64,000 bases of DNA from Pinibacter aurantiacus (GTDB lineage: Bacteria > Bacteroidota > Bacteroidia > Chitinophagales > Chitinophagaceae): NCBI RefSeq assembly GCF_019130065.1, contig NZ_JAHSPG010000002.1, positions 310,001 to 374,000 of the forward strand, given 5' to 3'. Positions 53,611-62,789 of this stretch are shown here, one piece after another. The notes under the pieces are model-generated. The model did no database searches and was not told the DNA's origin. It was given only the letters and a program-made list of their open reading frames with translations. A program made the position numbers and the translations under genes. Each line of letters begins with the position of its first letter. Within the stretch, counting starts at the first letter, position 1.

Positions 53611-53649
53611 CACGCAGATGACACAGATTAGACTGATTTACGCTGATTT
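53611..53649. repeat. Single GCAGATGACAC-family arm
   Basis: The arm GCACGCAGATGACACAGATT and onward matches that of copy 1 at 1499-1527 closely. No inverted partner is present in the gap. Confidence 0.75.
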
Positions 53650-53808
53650 TTTTGTTGATGGTCGACTATTCTTCTTTTATTAGCAAGTATCGTTTGGAGA
53701 ACTATTACAACCCGTTGCATTGCTGCTCCGTTGCGATCGCCGCGTGAAACAAATCGGATCTTTGCGAACTTTGTTGTTTCCTTTGTGCCTTGCGTGAAAT
53801 ACTGGTGA

Positions 53809-55332
53809 TTATTGGAACTGAGCTGTAAGAAAGAGGCTTTTGATTTCTTCCAATATTTTTCTCTCGTTGCTTAGTCTTGGGATTTTATGCTGGCCGCCCA
53901 GTTTGCTTTTGTGTCGAAGCCATTGCGTAAATACGCCCTTTGGTAACGAATGCACCAGGGGCATACGTAGTGCGATGTCTTTATGCCGTTTTGCTTCGTA
54001 GTCGCTGTTAATGTTCTTTAGTGCGTTATCAAGTTCGTAGGTAAACTGCTTTATATCCGCAGGCATTTGGTCAAACTCAATCAACCATTCATGCGCGCCA
54101 TTATTTTGTTCGCTGAAATAAACAGGAGCCGCAGTGTAATCATTCACAATGGCGCTTGTCCGTTCCGATGCAATGCTGATGGCCCTGTCTGCGTTTTCCA
54201 CGATCACTTCTTCGCCAAAGGCATTCATGTAGTGTTTTAACCTGCCGGTTACTTTTATTTTGTAAGGATTGAGTGATGTAAACTGAATCGTATCGCCTAC
54301 AATATAGCGCCACAGGCCGCCATTCGTGGTAATTACCATGGCATAGTGAACACCTTTCTGAACCTTGTTCAGGCCAATTGTTTTCGGAAACGCTTTGCCA
54401 TATTCTTCCAGCGGCATGAATTCATAGAAAATACCATGCTGTGTAAAGAGCAGCATTCCTTCTTCATCAGGATTGTCCTGGGCTGCGAAGAATCCTTCAC
54501 TGGCATTGTACATTTCCAGGTAATTGATGTCTCCGCCGATTATTTTCTGGAACTGTTCCCTGTATGGAACAAATGAAACACCGCCGTGAATGTATAGCTC
54601 AAGGTTTGGCCACACGTCCTTAATGCAGCTTCTGCCCGTTATTTCGAGAATGCGTTTAAAAAGAACCAATGTCCACGTAGGCACGCCGGAAATAGAGGTA
54701 ACATTCTCAGGAATGGTATTCGCAGCCAGTTGCTCTATTTTGTTCTCCCACTCATCCATCAATGCGATGGATAACTCGGGAGTTCGTAGCCAATGACCCC
54801 AGAAGGGAGAGTTCTGTAAAAGCACCGCACTAAGATCTCCAAAACTTACTTCATCATTTACCTGGTTCACCTGGTGACTACCGCCAACCACAAGTCCCTT
54901 CCCGGTAAGCAAATCTGATTCGGGATTGAATTTGTAATACATGGTCAGCACGTCTTTCGCCCCCTGGTAGTGCGTTTCCACCAGGCTTTCTTCACTTACG
55001 GGTATAAATTTGCTTTTGTCGCTAGTTGTACCGCTGCTTTTAGCAAACCATTTAACGGGCGTGTTCCAGAGTACATTTTCCTCACCTTCCATCATGCGCT
55101 GGATGTAAGGCTTCAGGTCATTGTATTCATGTACCGGAACCGTATGCTTGAATTGACGTATATTGAAAAGCTGATCAAAACTGTATTTGCGGCCAAATTC
55201 TGTGTATTGCGCTGAAGTGATCAAATGCTGCAATACCTCCCGTTGAGCCAGAATTGGATTTTGTGTCCACTCCTGAACCTGCCACAAGCGAAGCCGTGCT
55301 AACCGTGATATGGCGGGAGATAGAATTTTCAT
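53809..55332 (-). CDS. Bacterial GH3-family acyl-adenylate/amido synthetase-like protein
   Basis: The protein resembles the plant GH3 auxin-responsive enzymes (unrelated to glycoside hydrolase 3), which adenylate an acid and join it to an amino acid. I begin at MKILSPAISRLARLRL (55332), because the longer frame to 55524 runs into the upstream gene and lacks family character; this leaves 507 residues. Motifs include SSGTTSDKSKFIPVS near residue 99 (ATP loop), MYNASEGFFAAQDN near 287, RYIVGDTIQF near 345 and the C-terminal hinge KVTGRLKHYMNAFGEEV. The substrate is unknown. Confidence 0.85.
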   Translation of the reverse strand: MKILSPAISRLARLRLWQVQEWTQNPILAQREVLQHLITSAQYTEFGRKYSFDQLFNIRQFKHTVPVHEYNDLKPYIQRMMEGEENVLWNTPVKWFAKSSGTTSDKSKFIPVSEESLVETHYQGAKDVLTMYYKFNPESDLLTGKGLVVGGSHQVNQVNDEVSFGDLSAVLLQNSPFWGHWLRTPELSIALMDEWENKIEQLAANTIPENVTSISGVPTWTLVLFKRILEITGRSCIKDVWPNLELYIHGGVSFVPYREQFQKIIGGDINYLEMYNASEGFFAAQDNPDEEGMLLFTQHGIFYEFMPLEEYGKAFPKTIGLNKVQKGVHYAMVITTNGGLWRYIVGDTIQFTSLNPYKIKVTGRLKHYMNAFGEEVIVENADRAISIASERTSAIVNDYTAAPVYFSEQNNGAHEWLIEFDQMPADIKQFTYELDNALKNINSDYEAKRHKDIALRMPLVHSLPKGVFTQWLRHKSKLGGQHKIPRLSNERKILEEIKSLFLTAQFQ

Positions 55333-55428
55333 ATGTGTATACTCGCAATTTAAGAAATTGACGGCAGAGAAGCAGCAATAATTGTGCAAAATATCAATAT
55401 CAATGCGGAAAATCGCGGATTCGTTCGG

Positions 55429-55475
55429 TAGAGACAAGGCATTGCCCGTACAGACAAGGCAATGCCTTGTCTCTA
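55429..55475. repeat. Palindrome, GTAGAGACAAGG family
   Basis: The 18-nt arms 55429-55446 and 55458-55475 are exact reverse complements, with an 11-nt loop carrying an extra copy of the ACAAGGC core. It lies between the GH3-like start and the lptB stop. Confidence 0.85.
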
Positions 55476-55486
55476 GCAATTCGATA

Positions 55487-56287
55487 TTACTGATTATTCT
55501 CTTCCATGTGCGGGAAATCGCCAATACCCTTCATTACTTCCGCATGTAAATAATCTTTACGGCGAAGCTCGAAGTTACGGCCAAGATAAAGCCTTCTTAC
55601 CTGCTCATCTTCCGCCAATTGCTCGGCAGTGCCGTGTTTGAAGATCTTTCCGTCGATCAGCAAATAAGCGCGGTCGCAAATAGAAAGTGTTTCGTTTACG
55701 TTGTGGTCGGTAATAAGAATACCGATATTCTTGTATTTCAGGCGGGCAACTACTGTTTGAATATCCTCTACCGCAATAGGGTCAACGCCGGCAAAAGGTT
55801 CATCCAGTAAGATAAATTTCGGGTCAACGGCCAGTGCACGGGCAATTTCAGTACGTCTTCTTTCGCCACCACTCAGGCTGTCGCCATTGTTTTTACGAAC
55901 GTGGTGCAGGCGGAACTCATCCAACAGGTCCTCCAGCTTTTGTTTTTGCTGTTGTTTGGAGAGTTTTGTCATTTCCAGCACCGCTTTAATATTGTCCTCT
56001 ACAGTCAGCTTACGAAAAACCGAAGCCTCTTGCGGAAGGTAGCCAATGCCCAGCTGGGCGCGTTTATACATTGGCAGTTTTGTAATATCCTCCTCGTTAA
56101 GGAAAACCTTGCCCTCATCTGGTTTGATAAGGCCCACCACCATGTAGAAGGTAGTAGTTTTACCGGCACCATTTGGCCCCAGCAGACCCACAATCTCTCC
56201 CTGCTCTACATTCACGGACACGTGATTTACAACAGTACGGCTGCTATAGGTTTTAACTAACTCGTTGGTATGTATTTTTAAACTCAA
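55487..56287 (-). CDS. lptB: LPS export ABC transporter ATP-binding protein
   Basis: LptB powers extraction of lipopolysaccharide from the inner membrane together with LptF/LptG. The 266-residue ATPase has Walker [15 protein letters not shown] near residue 34, the signature [15 protein letters not shown] near 141, and Walker [15 protein letters not shown] near 162. The last 30 residues (after RNFELRR) extend beyond the usual 240-residue length. The start codon is TTG at 56287: an in-frame TAA lies immediately before it, and no ATG is available before the Walker A. Partner lpt genes are not in the window. A -7 box is 18 bp upstream. Confidence 0.92.
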   Translation of the reverse strand: MSLKIHTNELVKTYSSRTVVNHVSVNVEQGEIVGLLGPNGAGKTTTFYMVVGLIKPDEGKVFLNEEDITKLPMYKRAQLGIGYLPQEASVFRKLTVEDNIKAVLEMTKLSKQQQKQKLEDLLDEFRLHHVRKNNGDSLSGGERRRTEIARALAVDPKFILLDEPFAGVDPIAVEDIQTVVARLKYKNIGILITDHNVNETLSICDRAYLLIDGKIFKHGTAEQLAEDEQVRRLYLGRNFELRRKDYLHAEVMKGIGDFPHMEENNQ

Positions 56288-56304
56288 TTATTAAAGCTTT
56301 GGCG

Positions 56305-56312
56305 CAAAAATA
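56305..56312 (-). promoter_or_regulatory. Possible -7 box for lptB
   Basis: The minus strand reads TATTTTTG, an exact TAnnTTTG, 18 bp before the TTG start. A second one, TAACTTTG, lies at 56340-56347. Neither has a proper -33 partner. Confidence 0.45.
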
Positions 56313-56351
56313 CCGGAAGTAATCAAAACGGGGAAATATCAAAGTTAAAAT

Positions 56352-56473
56352 AAGCTTAACGATGAACGCAGAATGCTTAACGCTAAACGCTTAACGCGGG
56401 TTTTCGCGGTTTATACCGACAGCTATTGTCGCCGGCAGACTGCCTTAAGCGTTAGGCACTGAGCGTTCAGCCT
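56352..56473. repeat. AACGCYTAA-type word hairpin, copy 3
   Basis: Arm 56352-56398 (GCTTAACGCTAAACGCTTAA and more) faces arm 56442-56473 (CCTTAAGCGTTAGGCACTGA and more). Pairing is partial. The 43-nt spacer carries its own small palindrome (CGACAGCTATTGTCG). Confidence 0.68.
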
Positions 56474-56482
56474 TCAATCCAT

Positions 56483-56513
56483 TTTGTTTTGTAACTTTCG
56501 CGAACTATGTTTG
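56483..56513 (+). promoter_or_regulatory. Promoter of metF
   Basis: TTTG (56483-56486) is followed after 19 nt by TATGTTTG (56506-56513), an exact fit to the Bacteroidota consensus. The leader is about 74 nt. No SAM-type riboswitch fold is recognised in it. Confidence 0.78.
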
Positions 56514-56593
56514 CGGATATTTTAAAAAGCTTCATAAGCCTTAAAACATCGCCAACGTAGTAATTACTGCTTACGCGAAACATATTACACAAG

Positions 56594-57547
56594 ATGAAAG
56601 TTATCGATCACATTAACCAGGCAAAGGACACTCTGGTTTCTTTTGAAATTTTGCCTCCCCTGAAAGGAAAAGACATCAGCGCTATATATAACCACCTCGA
56701 TCCCCTGATGGAGTTTAAACCATCGTTTATCAACGTTACTTACCACCGTAGCGAAACAATGTTTAAGAAAAAGATCGACGGAACTTTCGAGCAGGTAGAA
56801 GTAAGAAAAAGACCGGGAACAGTTGGTATTTGTGCGGCCATCATGAACTACTACAAAGTAGACGCTGTGCCTCACCTTATTTGTGGCGGTTTTGGCAAAA
56901 GAGAAACGGAAGATGCATTGATCGATCTTAACTTTTTGGGCATTGATAACGTTTTGGTTCTACGTGGAGACGCTGCAAAGAATGAAGCTTTCTTCGAACC
57001 ACATCCGCACGGTCATCGCTATGCGATCGATTTGTTGAAACAGGTTGGCAATCTTAACCACGGTATTTACCTGGAAGAAGATATTACCAATGGCGGTAAA
57101 ACAAACTTCTGTATGGGTGTTGCGGGTTATCCCGAGAAGCATTTCGAATCGCCAAACCTTTCTACTGACATGGCTTACCTGAAAGCCAAAGTAGATGCAG
57201 GCGCGGAATACATCATGACGCAAATGTTTTTCGACAACCAGAAATACTGCGACTTCGTAAAACTTTGCCGCGAAAATGGCATCACAGTTCCTATCATTCC
57301 GGGATTGAAGCCCATCACGAATAAAAAGCAATTGAACATTCTTCCTAAAATATTCCACGTAGATATTCCTACTGACTTGTCAAATGCTATCATGAAAGCA
57401 AAAACAGACGAAGAGGTAGAGATCATCGGAACTGAATGGCTGATCCAGCAAAGTAGAGAATTGAAAAAATTTGGTGTGCCTGTGTTGCACTACTACACTT
57501 TGGGTAAGCCGAAGGTGATACAGAATGTGGTGAAAGAAATTAGGTAA
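56594..57547 (+). CDS. metF: 5,10-methylenetetrahydrofolate reductase
   Basis: MetF reduces 5,10-methylene-tetrahydrofolate to 5-methyl-tetrahydrofolate for methionine synthesis, using FAD. The 317-residue protein has the FAD-barrel motifs: VSFEILPPLKGKDI near residue 15 with the conserved Glu, FINVTYHRSE near 40, NVLVLRGDAAK near 118, and TQMFFDNQKYCDFV near 209. PIIPGLKPITNKKQL near 235 is characteristic. The ATG follows a good promoter. The TAA stop lies at the start of an AATTTGAA-word arm. Confidence 0.95.
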   Translation: MKVIDHINQAKDTLVSFEILPPLKGKDISAIYNHLDPLMEFKPSFINVTYHRSETMFKKKIDGTFEQVEVRKRPGTVGICAAIMNYYKVDAVPHLICGGFGKRETEDALIDLNFLGIDNVLVLRGDAAKNEAFFEPHPHGHRYAIDLLKQVGNLNHGIYLEEDITNGGKTNFCMGVAGYPEKHFESPNLSTDMAYLKAKVDAGAEYIMTQMFFDNQKYCDFVKLCRENGITVPIIPGLKPITNKKQLNILPKIFHVDIPTDLSNAIMKAKTDEEVEIIGTEWLIQQSRELKKFGVPVLHYYTLGKPKVIQNVVKEIR

Positions 57548-57971
57548 TTTGAAAATTTGAGGATTTGAAAATGGGGTGCGGGAAATTTGAAGAGTTCTTA
57601 CTTTTATATAAACGAATAAGGGAATGAAGTTGATTCATTCCCTTATTCGTTTTTAGGGAGATTTCCTTCATAGGAGATTGTGCGAACGCTGTTCGCACAA
57701 TTACCGGAGGAAACAGCAGATAAAACTGTCGATATTGGAAAATGCTTCTCCTCGAAAACCCATTTCCAAATTCCTGGCTGAGTTCCTTAGCTAAATTTTC
57801 AACTATTTCCTTGCCATACTCCGCCCGTGCTTTGCCCTTTTGTTCTTCTTCAACAATACGCTTGCCTATCTGCCAGTAGGCTTCCACCATAGTTGTATTA
57901 ATAACTGCGTATGCTTTTGTTCTTGCTTCGGATAGAATGTGTTTAATCTCCGCGATGTAATTAACTCCCAT
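57540..57971 (-). pseudogene. DUF1016/YhcG nuclease N-terminal remnant
   Basis: The first 90 residues are a good DUF1016 N-terminal domain (AEIKHILSEARTKAYAVINT, EAYWQIGKRIVEEEQKG and GNGFSRRSIFQYRQFYLLFP). Intact YhcG-like proteins run to about 340-360 residues with a C-terminal PD-(D/E)XK nuclease domain, which is missing here. After FYLLFP the frame becomes unfamiliar and its end is encoded by the AATTTGAA repeat beyond the metF stop (the overlap is 8 bp). I read this as a truncated remnant. A short standalone protein cannot be fully excluded. Confidence 0.75.
57546..57572. repeat. Single AATTTGAA-word arm at the metF stop
   Basis: About three words including a GAGG variant begin at the metF stop codon. 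A convincing inverted partner is not seen, although CAGAATTTTAAATTTTGATT near 57977 may be a decayed one. Confidence 0.75.
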
Positions 57972-58057
57972 TGCCTTTCAGAATTTTAAATTTTGATTTG
58001 CTTGTTGTTGAGGCTTCTATTTGGTCAATAGTATTCCTAACACTAATGGGAGTACGA

Positions 58058-58085
58058 GAATCCCTCACAGCACTGTGAGGGATTC
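58058..58085. repeat. Perfect 13-bp palindrome, TCCCTCACAG type
   Basis: GAATCCCTCACAG and CTGTGAGGGATTC pair perfectly around a 2-nt centre. It lies between the DUF1016 remnant and the icmF stop and could be a REP-like element. Confidence 0.75.
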
Positions 58086-58134
58086 GTAAAAGTTCTAAAG
58101 TTAAGTCTAAAAGATTAATTGTATCAGATGGTAA

Positions 58135-61100
58135 CTACATGCTGCGTCTATACTGGCCGCCCACTTCATACAAGGCATGAGTGATCTGTCCCAGCGAGCA
58201 ATACTTCACCGTTTCCATTAATTCATTAAACAGGTTACCATTTGCAATGGCAACAGATTTCAATTTATTCAATGCCTCTGCAGATTTGTTTTCGTTGCGT
58301 TTCCAGAAGGCTTGCAAGTTTTGAATTTGTTGTTCTTTTTCTTCTGTTGTACTGCGGATCACCTCGTTTGGAATGACAGTAGGACTTCCTTTTTTGTTGA
58401 GGAAAGTGTTTACGCCAACAATTGGAAATTCTCCTGTATGTTTCAGCATTTCGTAATGCAGGCTTTCTTCCTGAATTTTATTTCGCTGGTACATTCTTTC
58501 CATTGCACCGAGCACACCGCCACGTTCTGTAATGCGGTCGAACTCTGCAAGTACGGCTTCTTCCACTAAATCCGTTAACTCTTCAATGGCAAAACTTCCT
58601 TGCGTAAAGTTCTCAGTTTTAGCAGTTCCTAATTCACGGTTAATGATCAACTGAATGGCCATTGCGCGGCGAACACTTTCTTCCGTTGGTGTGGTGATCG
58701 CCTCGTCGTACGCGTTTGTGTGAAGGCTGTTGCAATTGTCGTAAATCGCATACAATGCTTGCAGCGTTGTACGGATGTCGTTGAAGTCTATTTCTTGCGC
58801 GTGCAAGCTTCTACCACTTGTTTGAATGTGATATTTCAGTTTCTGCGAACGGTCATTACCGTTATATTTTAATTTCATCGCTTTTGCCCAAATTCTTCTT
58901 GCTACACGTCCGATAACGCTATATTCAGGATCCATGCCATTACTGAAGAAGAAAGATAAGTTTGGTGCAAAGTCATCAATATGCATACCGCGGCTGAGAT
59001 AATATTCTACATAGGTAAATCCATTTGCTAATGTAAATGCGAGCTGCGTAATAGGATTGGCGCCGGCTTCTGCAATGTGATAGCCGCTAATACTCACGCT
59101 ATAAAAGTTGCGCACTTTTTCTTTGATGAAATATTCCTGCACATCGCCCATCAACTTCAACGCAAACTCTGTAGAAAAAATACAAGTGTTTTGCGCCTGG
59201 TCCTCTTTTAAAATATCTGCCTGCACTGTTCCTCGAACACTTGACAATGCATTCGCTTTAATTTTTTCATACTCATCTTTAGGCAACACTTCATCGCCGC
59301 TCAAGCCAAGCAATTGCAATCCTAAGCCGCTGTTGCCATCAGGCAATCTTTCAGGTGCAGAAGGGTTGTAGTATAAGGGTTTGGAAGCATGCGCATATTT
59401 CTTTTTGAATGCTTCTTCAGCCAACGACCATTGATTATTTTCTGTGAGCCATTTTTCACACTGCTGATCGATGGCTGCATTCATAAAGAATGCAAGCAAC
59501 ATTGGTGCAGGGCCATTGATGGTCATACTCACAGAAGTTTTAGGATCGCAAAGATCAAAACCGCTGTATAGTTTTTTTGCATCATCCACTGTTGCGATGC
59601 TTACGCCGGAGTTACCCACTTTGCCATAAATATCCGGACGATGATCTGGGTCTTCACCATATAAGGTTACGCTGTCAAAGGCTGTAGACAAACGCTTCGC
59701 AGGCTGCTCCAGTGATACGTAATGAAAGCGTTTGTTGGTTCTTTCAGGCCCGCCTTCTCCTGCAAACATCCTGGTAGGATCCTCGCCGGTACGTTTTAAT
59801 TCAAACACGCCAGCTGTGTATGGAAACTCTCCAGGAACATTTTCCTGCAGTTGCCATTGTAAAATATCGCCCCAGTCTTTGTATTTAGGTAAAACAACTT
59901 TCGGAATTCTTGTTCCGCTTAGGGATGTGCTTGTAAGGTCTTGTTTGATAACTTTATCACGTACCTGGTATTCAAAATAATCAGCCTCATATTTTTTCTG
60001 CAAATTCGGCCATTGCTCCACCAGTTTCTTGTTTTCGACAGAAAGTTTGTCCTTCAATTGCTGTTGCAATTTTTGAAGGCCTTCTTTTTCCACTTCGGCA
60101 AATTTCATCACACCATCCAGCTGATACAACTTTGTCGCCACCTCACTTTGCTCGATCACCCATTTATCGTAACCTCTGTTGGATTCAGATATTTCTGACA
60201 AATAACGAACGCGTTTTGCCGGAATAACCTGTGATTTATTTGTCGTGTCAGAAGTATGTTGATGCAATTCTATTTTTCCAAAAGAGACGCCACTTTTCTT
60301 TTCAATTACGGTGATCAATTTTTCAAACAACTCATTAATGCCCGCATCATTGAATTGCGAAGCGATGGTTCCTACAACAGGAATATCAGCATCTTTCGCA
60401 GTAAACAGACCGTGATTTCGTTTGTATTGTTTACGTACATCCTGCAACGCATCCAACGCACCGGCCTTATCAAATTTGTTGATGGCAATTACATCGGCAT
60501 AGTCCAGCATGTTGATCTTTTCAAGTTGCGAAGCCGCACCATATTCCGGTGTCATCACATACAAACTGGCATTACAATAATCGAGAATAGACGCATCGCT
60601 TTGGCCAACACCGGCGCTTTCAAGAATGACTAAATCGTAGCCAGCATTTTTCACAACATTCAAAGCTTCTTCTACGTATGCGCTTAGCGCCACATCACTA
60701 TCTCGAGTAGCAAGCGAGCGCATATATGCACGTGGGGAACTGATGCTGTTCATGCGAATGCGATCGCCCAGCAGTGCCCCGCCCGTTTTTTTCTTAGATG
60801 GGTCCACAGAAATAACCGCAATGGTTTTATCTGGAAACGCGTTTAAAAATCTGCGAACGATTTCATCTGTTACAGATGATTTTCCAGCGCCGCCTGTCCC
60901 TGTTATTCCCAGAACTGGATAGCCAGCAGCAACTTCTTGTTTATCGAACGGTTCACCTGCTTCAGCAAGTGTAATGTGACGGGCAATTCTCCTGATGTCC
61001 TTCTTCTCTCCAAGCGGCAATTTGCCGTTCCATTTCTCCGCCGCCTTCCAGTAACCAGATCCTTGCGGAGCACCATTCTCCGGATTACTTTTTTGCAAAA

Positions 61101-61503
61101 GATCTTCGATCATGCCTTCGAGGCCCATGTGTCTGCCGTCATCAGGGCTATAAATGCGGGTAATGCCATAGCTGTGCAGTTCACGGATTTCTTCGGGCAA
61201 AATGGTGCCGCCCCCGCCGCCAAATATTTTGATATGACCGCAGCCGTTTTGATCCAGTAAATCCTTCATGTATTTGAAAAACTCCACGTGGCCGCCCTGG
61301 TAGCTGGTAATGGCAATTCCATGGGCATCTTCTTCAATAGCTGCCTCTACAATTTCGTGTACACTTCTGTTATGTCCCAGGTGAATGATCTCGGCGCCCT
61401 TGCTTTGTAAAATGCGTCGCATGATGTTGATCGCCGCATCGTGTCCGTCGAATAAACTGGCTGCAGTAACAATTCTGATCTTTTGAGTTGGAGTATTTGC
61501 CAT
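58135..61503 (-). CDS. icmF: Fused isobutyryl-CoA mutase (IcmF)
   Basis: IcmF interconverts isobutyryl-CoA and n-butyryl-CoA with adenosylcobalamin. The 1122-residue protein fuses three parts. Residues about 10-135 form the B12-binding domain with [13 protein letters not shown] holding the cobalt-ligand His. Residues about 200-415 form a MeaI-type G-protein chaperone ([28 protein letters not shown]). Residues about 540-1090 are the acyl-CoA mutase barrel ([20 protein letters not shown] near 560). Related methylmalonyl-CoA mutases have separate subunits, so the single-chain form favours IcmF. A hairpin with an inner palindrome lies just upstream of the ATG. Confidence 0.93.
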   Translation of the reverse strand: MANTPTQKIRIVTAASLFDGHDAAINIMRRILQSKGAEIIHLGHNRSVHEIVEAAIEEDAHGIAITSYQGGHVEFFKYMKDLLDQNGCGHIKIFGGGGGTILPEEIRELHSYGITRIYSPDDGRHMGLEGMIEDLLQKSNPENGAPQGSGYWKAAEKWNGKLPLGEKKDIRRIARHITLAEAGEPFDKQEVAAGYPVLGITGTGGAGKSSVTDEIVRRFLNAFPDKTIAVISVDPSKKKTGGALLGDRIRMNSISSPRAYMRSLATRDSDVALSAYVEEALNVVKNAGYDLVILESAGVGQSDASILDYCNASLYVMTPEYGAASQLEKINMLDYADVIAINKFDKAGALDALQDVRKQYKRNHGLFTAKDADIPVVGTIASQFNDAGINELFEKLITVIEKKSGVSFGKIELHQHTSDTTNKSQVIPAKRVRYLSEISESNRGYDKWVIEQSEVATKLYQLDGVMKFAEVEKEGLQKLQQQLKDKLSVENKKLVEQWPNLQKKYEADYFEYQVRDKVIKQDLTSTSLSGTRIPKVVLPKYKDWGDILQWQLQENVPGEFPYTAGVFELKRTGEDPTRMFAGEGGPERTNKRFHYVSLEQPAKRLSTAFDSVTLYGEDPDHRPDIYGKVGNSGVSIATVDDAKKLYSGFDLCDPKTSVSMTINGPAPMLLAFFMNAAIDQQCEKWLTENNQWSLAEEAFKKKYAHASKPLYYNPSAPERLPDGNSGLGLQLLGLSGDEVLPKDEYEKIKANALSSVRGTVQADILKEDQAQNTCIFSTEFALKLMGDVQEYFIKEKVRNFYSVSISGYHIAEAGANPITQLAFTLANGFTYVEYYLSRGMHIDDFAPNLSFFFSNGMDPEYSVIGRVARRIWAKAMKLKYNGNDRSQKLKYHIQTSGRSLHAQEIDFNDIRTTLQALYAIYDNCNSLHTNAYDEAITTPTEESVRRAMAIQLIINRELGTAKTENFTQGSFAIEELTDLVEEAVLAEFDRITERGGVLGAMERMYQRNKIQEESLHYEMLKHTGEFPIVGVNTFLNKKGSPTVIPNEVIRSTTEEKEQQIQNLQAFWKRNENKSAEALNKLKSVAIANGNLFNELMETVKYCSLGQITHALYEVGGQYRRSM

Positions 61504-61509
61504 ATAAAA

Positions 61510-61564
61510 AGCCGATAACTTATTTTAAAAACTAACAATTGTTAGCAAAAATAAGGTATCGGCT
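61510..61564 (-). promoter_or_regulatory. Hairpin with inner 14-bp palindrome before icmF
   Basis: Arms 61510-61526 and 61548-61564 pair at 16 of 17 positions. Between them CTAACAATTGTTAG (61532-61545) is an exact palindrome. The structure ends seven bases before the icmF ATG, so it would be in the leader RNA or serve as an operator for a dimeric regulator. No regulator gene is adjacent. Confidence 0.6.
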
Positions 61565-61671
61565 TTATTTCTCGCAAGGATTTTATAAGATGGATTTCAG
61601 GCAGCGGCGCGGCGAAGCAAAGATGCGACGACTTCAAAACAATGCCGGCTTTCTAAATGAAAAGATCAGTG

Positions 61672-61703
61672 AAAATCCGTCTAATCCGTGTCATCTGTGT
61701 GCC
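61672..61703. repeat. Single GCAGATGACAC-family arm
   Basis: The inverted form of the arm (CCGTGTCATCTGTGTGCC at its end) lies two bases from the stop of the lipoprotein gene. No matching partner is nearby. Confidence 0.75.
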
Positions 61704-61705
61704 AA

Positions 61706-62644
61706 TTACTTGATAGTCGGAATCATCCCTCTAATTCCCATGTCCACTAAATTCTCACCCTTCGAAGGCTCCCACAAGCCGTCTTTTATCACTTCCTGCC
61801 ATTCGAAACTTTTTTTAGTAGAGAAGGAGAGCTCAACCACGATGTCTTTGGTTTCTTTACCCGTAATGGTCAGTTTGCCAGGTGCAAATGCTGCTGTTAC
61901 TACACAGCTTCCCGCAGGAATGGGTGATGTAGCAAAGATGGGGTTCACAACCGTTGTGGTTCCGGCAGATTGACCCGTTATCGTTCTGCCAAAAGTGTAA
62001 CCGTATGCTGTAATTGCCGCTTCAGAGCCCCAGAAGCCTTGCTTTTTATTAGCGTTAACAGTCAATGTGGAATCTTTGATCTTGAAATTTTTTATGTAGG
62101 TATTGTAACCAATAAAGCCTGCAATGGTTCCGGCAACCTCTTGCTTTACAGGGAAACCACCGATGGTAGTATCTACGTGAAAATAGGCTGTTGCATTTTG
62201 GTATGCCAAAGAAACGCGGATCCACTCGTAAGTACCAATTGGAATGTTTTTGATAGGTGCCGTATAAAAAACCTGCCCATCGCCCGCTTTTGCAGCTTTG
62301 TCGAAATCAATGGCAGATTCGCCGCCGGCAGTGGTTTCGTCAGCTTTATATAAAATGGCGCCTTTCCCCAAAGCGGTCAGTGCATTTGGCGTAATCTCAA
62401 TATAGTGAGCACTCATAGAGTTCATCACCGGGCTTTGAGCTCCATGATCAGAAGGAATGGTGGACGGCTGCCCAACGTTGTTCAAACGCACTTGTGTAGA
62501 ATCGAATTTAAATTTGAATATAATATTTGCAGTCGCTGTATTCACAGTGTCGCTTCCCTTCGAGTCTGGACTTGTAGAGTCGGATTTTTGGCAAGCGGTT
62601 AAACCTGCTGCGGCGAAAGCGGCTACTATCCAAAGATTTTTCAT
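61706..62644 (-). CDS. Lipoprotein of unknown function
   Basis: The 312-residue protein has a lipoprotein signal peptide ending in GLTACQK and a Ser/Asp-rich linker (about 18-38). The rest looks like a beta-rich secreted domain: NIIFKFKFDSTQVRLNN near residue 42, MNSMSAHYIEITPNA near 75 and GTYEWIRVSLAYQNATAYFH near 139. I do not recognise a family with confidence; the chain resembles other surface lipoproteins of Bacteroidota only in general style. It is divergent from the beta-lactamase gene and lies upstream of icmF on the same strand, 202 bp away. Confidence 0.82.
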   Translation of the reverse strand: MKNLWIVAAFAAAGLTACQKSDSTSPDSKGSDTVNTATANIIFKFKFDSTQVRLNNVGQPSTIPSDHGAQSPVMNSMSAHYIEITPNALTALGKGAILYKADETTAGGESAIDFDKAAKAGDGQVFYTAPIKNIPIGTYEWIRVSLAYQNATAYFHVDTTIGGFPVKQEVAGTIAGFIGYNTYIKNFKIKDSTLTVNANKKQGFWGSEAAITAYGYTFGRTITGQSAGTTTVVNPIFATSPIPAGSCVVTAAFAPGKLTITGKETKDIVVELSFSTKKSFEWQEVIKDGLWEPSKGENLVDMGIRGMIPTIK

Positions 62645-62736
62645 AATGTACTGTTTGGTTTTTTAATGCTACCGGATAAACTCAGACCGGCGTTTTCCAA
62701 TAACGTTTATCCCGGAAAATAATTGTCGGGACTTTC

Positions 62737-62770
62737 TTTGCAAAAAAAGTGTCGTTTCACGCTACATTTG
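62737..62770 (+). promoter_or_regulatory. Promoter of the class D beta-lactamase gene
   Basis: TTTG (62737-62740) is followed after 22 nt by TACATTTG (62763-62770). Both boxes are exact, though the spacing is one longer than usual. The ATG is 20 bp downstream. Confidence 0.65.
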
Positions 62771-62789
62771 CGCTTCAATTGTACATCTC

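Larger units (their letters stand above)
56288..56593. other. Divergent region between lptB and metF
   Basis: This 306-bp gap contains -7 boxes for lptB, the third AACGCYTAA-type word hairpin and a complete metF promoter. No extra gene is seen. Confidence 0.65.

Noticed and set aside
55333-55524. N-terminal extension of the GH3-like gene to 55524
   Set aside because: It overlaps the lptB coding end and the palindrome at 55429-55475, and family similarity starts only at 55332.
56514-56593. Possible SAM riboswitch in the metF leader
   Set aside because: Only about 74 nt long and lacking the multi-stem core; no conserved riboswitch pieces are recognisable.
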